A stretch of DNA of 64,000 bases. Origin: Calendula officinalis (Eukaryota > Streptophyta > Magnoliopsida > Asterales > Asteraceae). This document shows, one piece after another, positions 57,277 to 64,000 of the stretch. Each line of letters begins with the position of its first letter. The first letter of the stretch is position 1. Both the position numbers and the translations under genes were made by a program. Below the pieces are notes generated by a model, which saw nothing but the letters and a program-made list of their open reading frames with translations, was not told the DNA's origin and did not search any database. Location of the stretch: contig OY970820.1 in the NCBI GenBank assembly GCA_963853835.1, positions 14,683,373 through 14,747,372 of the forward strand, written 5' to 3'.

Positions 57277-57455
57277 TCGGTTTGGCGATGGATACACGGG
57301 GTTGGTGTTCCATTCTCAAATCGTGGCTCGAGTTTGGTCAAGCATTCCGGACGAGTGGGGTTAGAGAAAATGTGAATGAAGTTAGTTTATAGTTAGTATG
57401 TAGGTACTAACGATTTAAACTAAGATTTCGTGAGATGTTGTGTTTTGCTACAGAT

Positions 57456-58154
57456 ATGACAGATAAAGAGAACCCGACCCCCTTGACCCCAGAAGAAGTT
57501 GCTACCTCCAGTAACAATGTGGAGACTGACCGGGAAGCACATATTAAGGCGTTGGAAAACCAAGTGCAAGAGTTGAGAAATCAGGTGCAACAACAACAAC
57601 GACTAATCAAAGGAATGACACCCTCGATCCTCGCCCCATTGCTTCTTACTCTCCCGTCAACACAACCACTAGCAAATTATCCTTTCCCGCCACAAATGAA
57701 CCAACCCTCTCCACCTCAGATAAATCATCCACTTCCACCTCAGGGACTTTACCCATACCCACACTTGGAAATCCCGTCAAATCTAGAGTTAGGGTACCAA
57801 GGCGCCTATAAACAACCGGGAAACGCGGGTCAGAAGCAGTTTGCTCACAGATTAGGTCAAAAGAACTCATGGTGTCGTAAATGTAAGTCCGCTCATTTTG
57901 GGACTTGCACTGTTCAGACCATGAAATGCAAGAGTTGTGGTCAACTAGGACACGAAGGTAAGGATTGCAAACTTCCACGGGATGTGTGTTGGAATTGTCA
58001 AAGTAAGGGACATGAAAGGAGTAAATGTCCTTTTGGAAAGAAAATGGATTATGGGTCAAGTGCGGTGATGGTCGAGGAATCTTCATCAACTGTAGAAAGG
58101 AAAAGAAAGAGTGCTGACGTCACTGACAGTGACTACTCGGGTATGTTTTTATAA
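57456..58154 (+). CDS. short Gag-like protein with three zinc knuckles, non-autonomous element
   Basis: The frame is open from 57435; I take the ATG at 57456 (MTDKENPTPL), which follows a GCTACAG acceptor-like site also present in the left element. The product is 232 residues: a coiled coil (ALENQVQELRNQVQQQQRL, about residues 32-50), a proline-rich stretch (QMNQPSPPQINHPLPPQ), then CRKCKSAHFGTC, CKSCGQLGHEGKDC and CWNCQSKGHERSKC. The Retrotrans_gag capsid domain normally found between these parts is missing, and no protease or polymerase follows. The frame is intact despite this, so the protein may be selected or simply young. Its job, if any, would be RNA binding. Confidence 0.75.
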   Translation: MTDKENPTPLTPEEVATSSNNVETDREAHIKALENQVQELRNQVQQQQRLIKGMTPSILAPLLLTLPSTQPLANYPFPPQMNQPSPPQINHPLPPQGLYPYPHLEIPSNLELGYQGAYKQPGNAGQKQFAHRLGQKNSWCRKCKSAHFGTCTVQTMKCKSCGQLGHEGKDCKLPRDVCWNCQSKGHERSKCPFGKKMDYGSSAVMVEESSSTVERKRKSADVTDSDYSGMFL

Positions 58155-58329
58155 ACTCAATACTTGTGTTCATGTAAAATTAGTAATTGGGTAGATCGCT
58201 TAATTAGGACTTGTGAAATGTTGTGATGAACTGAACTGCTTACTCGTGGTGTGTTATGTCAATTGAATTAGAATAAAAGATTGCTTCTTTTCTTGTTTGT
58301 CGGGACACCCATAGTGTCTCGGTGGTTAG
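58155..58329 (+). other. remaining internal sequence of the gag-only element
   Basis: Non-coding tail after the gag stop, with an AATAAAAGATT site near 58271. It is cut off abruptly at the start of the opposite-strand LTR at 58330, and no 3' LTR of this element is seen. Confidence 0.45.
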
Positions 58330-58789
58330 TGTAACACCCTAAAATTTACAAGATTTTTAAAATTTTTGAAAACAAAATTATAATCAAAAGGTCGCATAAA
58401 TAAATCTCAGAAATTAATATTTAACATTTAAAACGTATTTATTGCGGAAATAGTTAAGATAAAATAAAGTGTTTTAAAATATTAAATGATGTCCACATCA
58501 GTAATGAAAAGATACAGCGGTCAACCGTCCACCTTCTCCTTTCCTTTGCTGGTACCTGAAACAATGTGGGGGGAAGTTTGGGTCAGCTGGGGAAGCTGAG
58601 TGAATAATTCTCAAAATGCAAACAATCATAACATACAACACATGAGGGCACATCGGTGTACTCCTACTCAGAATCTACTCGATTAATTACTCAGATTTAT
58701 TTCTCAGATTTTATTACTCAGATTTTAATTTATATAGCGCGCTAGTGTGACTTGGGACGAGAGATCAACCTCGACCCGCCTCACACAAC

Positions 58790-58888
58790 CTCAACACCTG
58801 TACTCTTCGGTGTTGAGTCAAAAAGGCCTGGCACCAGTACTCTTCGGTGCCAAGTCAAAACGTCTGACACCAGTGCTCTTCGGTGTCA
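58790..58888. repeat. three tandem hairpins with compensatory stem changes
   Basis: Units: stem CTCAACACC/GGTGTTGAG with loop TGTACTCTTC (58790-58817); stem TGGCACC/GGTGCCA with loop AGTACTCTTC (58829-58852); stem TGACACC/GGTGTCA with loop AGTGCTCTTC (58865-58888). Spacing is 36-37 bases. Stem positions differ between units but remain paired. Confidence 0.85.
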
Positions 58889-58903
58889 AGTCAGATATAT
58901 TAT

Positions 58904-58976
58904 GTTTAATGTTTAACTCAAAACTCAGAAACTCAGAACTCAGAAACTCAGAACACGAGATGCTAGATCACAGATA
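58904..58976. repeat. ACTCAGAA short tandem repeats
   Basis: AACTCAGAA and ACTCAGA units recur several times here, and related CTCAGATTTTATTACTCAG units lie at 58670-58725. The same word recurs at 61850-61980 beyond the LTR. Confidence 0.7.
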
Positions 58977-61073
58977 ACTCAGATAGCAAATATGGTGCAA
59001 GTAATGTAACATGTAAGTCATGCATGTATAACGTTAAAACTGAATACACGGTGAGAATACTCACCTCGAAAAACGTAAGCTCCGAAGAATTCCAAACACT
59101 CTACCATACTTCCCGGCTAGCTCCTAGAGAATCCTAGCAAACATAAGATAACTAAAATTAAATCTCAACGCGAAAGCTCGCTTTTAATAAAATCAAACAG
59201 CACCCGTCAGTCTCACGGGAACAATCATAACTCTCAAACCGTTGATCAAAAAGTTATGAAATTTAAACTGTAGATACTAGACAATATGGACTACGTTTCG
59301 TCTTTGGAATTCTATGCCGGAATATTCCCCGAAGGGTCTCGAAACAAGCCCACAATATGGCAGATTCGTACAATATTTCAGCACTGCAACAGTGCACGAA
59401 AACAGTGGTATCTCTCAAACCGTAATCCCGATTGACGAGTGGTTTGCGGCCACCGAAAGGTAACCCAGAGATCTAGAACTTTCAAAAAGGACGGTAAGCC
59501 AAATTCCGGCTCTAAACCGATCAAAAGCAGATGTAAAAACGACGGACAGAAACTGTCCAGGAAACTAAATAATCTAAAACAATTCGAAAGCAAAATACAT
59601 AACCCGGCATCAATGTCCCGAACAACTATTGAGATGCCTGAGACCTGCGTTTTTGGTCATCATCGAGTGTTGGCTCGGAAGAAATTTGACAACGAATGAT
59701 TACTAGAAACAATTCTATAATGGGAAAGAAATTTACCAATAATGGGAGCTCAAACAAATGAAGCCGAAAGAGACACAATAATCACAGCCGAACACTATGA
59801 TTTCTAAACTAACCAAAATATTTAGCTTAAAATAATTTCTCGAATCAAGCCACCGAGACACCCGAGGCTCGGCCTTGGCTGCCCGGTTCACAAGTCCAAC
59901 ACAAGCTAGTTAGCAATCACACCGGAAATAGAAACGGATATAAAAACGAGCTAATCAAAACGGAATGACGACTAAAGAAAACGATTTAAAAGGATGAGCC
60001 GACAATATAATTTCAAACCCAAACCGAATACCATTCAAGAACACAAGGCCATACGAATGTAATTAACAAACCCGCAACCCGTAGATAGGAATCAACTTAA
60101 TATCAGATAGATGGGAATCGAGAGAGTAAGTACACAGTAAAACTCGAGGAGAAAGACTACCTAAACAGTGGAACTTTGATCACAACAATTCCGATGGCCC
60201 TTGCTCAATACTCTTCGATACTTAACCCTTCTTGCTGCTCGTTGCCATAGAAACAGAAACCCAGAATGCATAGAACGAATAGAAAACGATCAACTCAGAA
60301 ATTAAAAAGACAGAACCAAAACATGAATCAGCATATCAAATTTATAGACGGGATTTAGGGAATTACCGACTCACACCTGATGAACAAATGACTTGGCTGG
60401 CTCGTGTTTGTCCCTGGCGATTCACACTTGTTTGGCCTCGTCTAATCACGCATGAACCAGAAAGGTTGGGGGTGAGAATTCACGGTTCGAATCGAACTAG
60501 GAAGAAAACGAAAAAGGATGATGATTACCTCTCGAGGTGGAGATGAATTCGAAACATCCCTGCTCGCTCTCGTCTTCCTTGATATTGTTGCCGAATTAAC
60601 GAAGGTTGAATAGGGTTAGGGTCGGCTGGTAGTAGGGATTAGGAATAATTAAGGACAATAGCTAGATTAGGACATATATGCTTAATCTCGGGCTAGACAA
60701 GAAAGAAAAGGGCTCGGGCTTTGTGATCCACAAGCACTCGATAGAGGAAGAAATAGATGGACCAGAAAAATTCAGCCATGGCCCTTGCGATGAGTTCACG
60801 AGACTTAAAAGGACAAGAAGCCCAGACAAATGCTAAGGGGGCCTACCTCAAAGTATTTTCTATGATTGCGGAAAGCTTATTAATCTATCTCGATCATAAT
60901 GATTATAATAATTAAAGTCATACTATACATTAATTAATACAATCATAATAACGATCACATATTTTGCAACCAAAACGTCACTTATTACAATTAATAATAC
61001 TAGATAAACATTACGATAAGGTTTTAATAAGTAAAACGTAATTAAATAAAATTATAAATTTTAGAGCGTTACA

Positions 61074-61186
61074 ACTCAACTCCACTTAAATAGACTTCGT
61101 CCCCGAAGTCATCGCTCGGAAGAAACTCAGGTAGCGATCTCGCATCTCAGCCTCAGGCTTGCCAACGACACGCAAACCCAAATGGG

Positions 61187-61188
<2 letters not shown>
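61074..61188 (-). pseudogene. 3' end of a minus-strand chromovirus pol and its polypurine tract
   Basis: Reading toward the LTR: a short segment resembling the chromovirus polyprotein end (MRDRY..FF, then DFGDEV in a neighbouring frame), then GACTTCGGGGACGAAGTC and TATTTAAGTGGAGTTGAG immediately before TGTAACG. This is the usual order at the 3' end of Tekay-type elements. The (TA)n run interrupts further comparison. Confidence 0.55.

Positions 61189-61267
<79 letters not shown>
61189..61267. repeat. (AT)n microsatellite
   Basis: 79 bases of pure AT dinucleotides, able to form a perfect cruciform and prone to length errors. Confidence 0.97.
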
Positions 61268-61274
<7 letters not shown>

Positions 61275-63019
61275 ATGAACAAAATGAAACTCTTTAAGGG
61301 TGACTTACTCGACTAGGATGACCTCTGACTCTTGCAACTGCTCATACAAATCCTCCATCTCTGGAAACGCAAGATGATAAGGCTAGAAATCGGAACACTC
61401 TCAAAGGATCTTGGTTTCACGTCGAAAAAAGTGTCGATATATACGTTAAAACAGTCCACGACACCATGTTGAAGATGTACCTCGCTCCATCGGTTGAACA
61501 CAGTGGCTGCACCAGGCGGTAAACGTTGCGTTGAATCTCCGATTCAACTCCACTTTGAGATTTCTTACGGATTTATATGTGGCGACAAATGATCTCGGCG
61601 TAGTGCTTGGTCATTCAATCCATCATCACAGTCACACTCGGTTCAGATGGCGATAACAATAAGTTTTATGGAAAAATCTATTCGCACAGCTCTATCGAAA
61701 TGACTCAAAAGGTCTTCTACACTACGGGACAATAGTTTGCTTAAGGTAAAAATATTTAGTGGTTTACACCGCTATCAACTAACACAAAAACAGGCAAATT
61801 ATTCACTACGAATATACATATCACACTGAATTCTCATATACTCAGGTATATAACTCAGAAATATCATCTAGTAATATAACTCAGAAGTATGACTCAGAAA
61901 TCTGACTCAGAAAATAAACCCGGAAATATAACTCAAGAGCAAATTCAGAAGCAAATCCGGAAATCTATCTCAGAAATAAGCTCATAAAGTAATAATATTT
62001 ACTGATAGTAGCATTAGGTATTAATCACATTTTTACTCATTCTTAAGACTACTCGTGTGTTTCAGATTTTCTAGCTTATAATAGTTGAAGTGATAATTTC
62101 TCTCTCAACCGCGTTATTGGTTCACAGAATAACTCTTCTTTAACCATTTATCGTTACTACACTCTATCAGGTTTGCATATTACTCATTTTGATAACCTTC
62201 TAATTAGCTCGAATTAACAATCTTGTCATTTAACTCTCTTTAATAGGTTCTCATCCTACTGCATTTAGTGGTTTCTCAATAATATTTAATAGATGTTCTC
62301 TCATCCATCTAGTTTAATGATCCTTACTAGTCTGTTTCACTGATTTTACACAATTAAAATGTCTCTTGATTATTTTTGACCATATATCTACTCCTTCATT
62401 TCATGTTACCCACTAAAATTCCAATTAAATTTCATACTATTAGTTTAATGATCCCTCATTACTCAATTTCCGAATCAATTCATTAATTTACTACCTTCTC
62501 ATCTTTCAGAATATCTCGTTAATTCAATAAAATCTTATTGTTTAATTCATTTATTGTATTCCTCACTTACTTGATTCAATAACTATTCTTAATTCAATAA
62601 TCTAATAATAATAAGGTATATTATTTGATAATTTTAAATAATGAAATATACTACTCACATAGAAAAATTTTATAACAACTCAAAAATTTTAAATAAGACT
62701 TCCCATTCATTTAAAACTTTTATCTTTTAACTCATTAGTTATCATTGTCGCAACACGTGATTCTTATTTTTATTTACTTTGGTTGATATATTATGTTCGT
62801 AAAAATTTCTATAAATCACATGTGATTTATCATGGGTTATGGGCTAGTGATTCATAAAAAAAAATATAAAAAAAAAGAGAGAATCTTTAGTTTTATAAGA
62901 ATGGATTTGGGTGTTTGAAACTGATTTTAAAACCTCATGCAAGTTAAATTTCAAATGCAACCTATGTATATAACAACCAAATGAACAATTTTATTAGTGT
63001 CAATCACACATTAGTTGTA
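61268..63019. other. AT-rich region, probably decayed retrotransposon
   Basis: No intact gene. ACTCAGAA/CTCAGAAAT repeats at 61850-61980 match those inside the LTR at 58670-58976, so this is probably part of the same or a related minus-strand element. The rest (62000-63000) is very AT-rich with no recognised protein. Confidence 0.4.
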
Positions 63020-63380
63020 TATCATAACGTTGAATAACTATCCGGTTGACCCGTATAAGGCATCGGTTTCTTGGGTATTGGATCCTAATGGTATTTTCTC
63101 GGTTAGATCTCTTCATTTGGCCTTTGATGATTTTACCTTAAAAGAAGCTCGGTGAGAGATTTCTTATGAATAAAGGAGGTGCCTAAAAAAGTCTGCATTA
63201 ATGCTTGGAGGGTGGCACGCGGTAGACTTGCAACCAAATCCAACCTTGATCATAGAGGTATTATTCTTCTTTCTTGTTCATGTCCATTATGTGGTTAGGA
63301 AGTTGAAACCGAGGAGCATATGTTCATTTTCGTGATCTATGAAGAATTGCGATTGGAGATTGGTTTTGTTTGATTAATTG
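63020..63380 (+). pseudogene. strongly decayed LINE zf-RVT fragment
   Basis: Pieces in shifted frames read SVSWVLDPNGIFSVRSLHLA, then INAWRVARGRLATKSNL, then CPLCG and VETEEHMF, the order seen in plant LINE RT zinc-binding regions (as at 45180-45500). Stops and frameshifts separate them. No tail or duplication was recognised. Confidence 0.6.
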
Positions 63381-63654
63381 CATCGTTATATGCAACAGTA
63401 TAATGAACATCAAACGGTTCATATTGACAACCCATTATAAATAACATCAAACGGGCCCCAGTGAGTCATCCATCTGCTTCATGACATTATTATTTTATTT
63501 TATTTTTATCGAGAAGATCGTTTTTAGGGCTAAATCTGTGCTCATGTTTACTTATTTTTGCAGATTAAGCTGCCTATAAAGGCCAGCTCGAAGGAATTAG
63601 CTCTACTACTTAACAAACATTTAAAAAAACAGGAACATCATGATCATCGTATTA

Positions 63655-63720
63655 AGTAACGGAATATGCAGACGTAAGTTGGGGGTATTTTCGTCATTTT
63701 TTTGGGCATATTCCGTTACT
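63655..63720. repeat. 15-base inverted repeat hairpin
   Basis: AGTAACGGAATATGC (63655-63669) and its exact reverse complement (63706-63720) are separated by 36 bases. It lies in otherwise unassigned sequence near the window end (63381-64000), where nothing else was recognised. Confidence 0.7.
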
Positions 63721-64000
63721 CAACGTCCAAATATGGACGGAAGGACCGAATCACAGAATTTTAAAAAACACGGGGACAAAAATCCGGAAAAAAAAAAGCT
63801 TAATCTGTTGACTCCATGATCCAATAAAATCAACGGTTCACTAAAGATACTAAAGAAGCTTCTGAAGGTATTGCATATGTATACAAATACTTCGTTGAAT
63901 CAATGTAAACAAATACTTGGTTGAAAATCAATGTAAGTAACTTTTAATCTCAAATTAATTTTGTAAATTTGTTGTTTCATACTGGAGTCTGATAATTGCA

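Larger units (their letters stand above)
58330..61073 (-). mobile_element. minus-strand Tekay-type 3' LTR
   Basis: On the minus strand it begins TGTAACGCTCTAAAATTT at 61073 and ends TTTAGGGTGTTACA at 58330 (2744 bases). It is preceded by a polypurine tract (61074-61110), so it is a 3' LTR. Its final part has the same layout as the others: CACTCAGCTTCCCCAGCTGACCC, then TTTCAGGTACC near 58555, then ATTTCCGCAATAAATACG. It lacks the GTTCGCG palindrome cluster but has the three-hairpin array and ACTCAGAA repeats. No target duplication could be matched at either side. Confidence 0.7.

Noticed and set aside
58790..58888. CRISPR-like array of three spaced repeats
   Set aside because: Only three units, the repeats themselves are the hairpins with variable stems, no spacers or cas genes, and the context is a plant LTR.
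1..64000. Endogenous pararetrovirus, NLR cluster or biosynthetic gene cluster
   Set aside because: No caulimovirid movement-protein, NB-ARC or pathway-enzyme motifs were seen; every RT found belongs to Ty3/gypsy or LINE elements.

Overview
This is a window of a plant (eudicot) nuclear genome. It is AT-rich, its genes have GT-AG introns, and three single-copy-type host genes sit in a dense, nested bed of transposable elements. The repeat style suggests an asterid, perhaps Asteraceae, but that is only a guess. No organellar, bacterial or viral genome segment, rRNA, tRNA or CRISPR array was recognised.

Host genes, all on the + strand: (1) 8336-12793, a 20-exon, 747-residue plastid ABC1/UbiB-type kinase matching Arabidopsis ABC1K8/OSA1 (At5g64940); (2) 16522-20116, a 3-exon, 1048-residue LRR receptor-like (pseudo)kinase matching At5g10020/SIRK1; (3) 46195-50318, a 5-exon, 575-residue protein matching CPR5 (At5g64930), the plant-specific membrane nucleoporin that restrains cell death and immunity. 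ABC1K8 and CPR5 have consecutive locus numbers in Arabidopsis, so their linkage here looks like old microsynteny. It has been stretched by transposons and by the intervening receptor kinase. All exon junctions were placed by hand and stay in phase.

Mobile DNA, left to right: a minus-strand Tekay-type LTR (3385-6392) with PBS and a decayed gag (2060-3381); a PIF/Harbinger-type MITE (7576-8096) just upstream of ABC1K8; a second one (15897-16258) just upstream of the SIRK1-like gene; LINE tails at 14410-14703, 22165-22814 (15-bp target duplication), 44460-45902 and about 63020-63380; a minus-strand chromodomain Ty3/gypsy element (23371-38059) split inside its RT by a young, complete Athila-type element (26214-36506, 1343-bp LTRs with 9 differences, target duplication GTAAT); an almost intact hAT element (38302-41840, target duplication CCCGTGAG) inserted in a tandemly repeated retrotransposon 3' region; a Tekay-type LTR beginning at 42573; two nested MITEs inside CPR5 intron 4; a Tekay-type 5' LTR (52157-57260) carrying a related solo LTR (54012-56344, target duplication CAACT), followed by PBS and a short gag-only internal region; and a minus-strand LTR (58330-61073) with its upstream polypurine tract.

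The least expected signals are: clusters of CpG-rich palindromes (core GTTCGCGNNGCGAAC) recurring in LTRs of at least two retrotransposon clades, often inside a predicted LTR intron; three tandem hairpins with compensatory stem changes at 58790-58888; and a -1 frame change between gag and pol of the young Athila element at T TTC CCC, together with an exact 188-bp frame-breaking tandem duplication in its RT.
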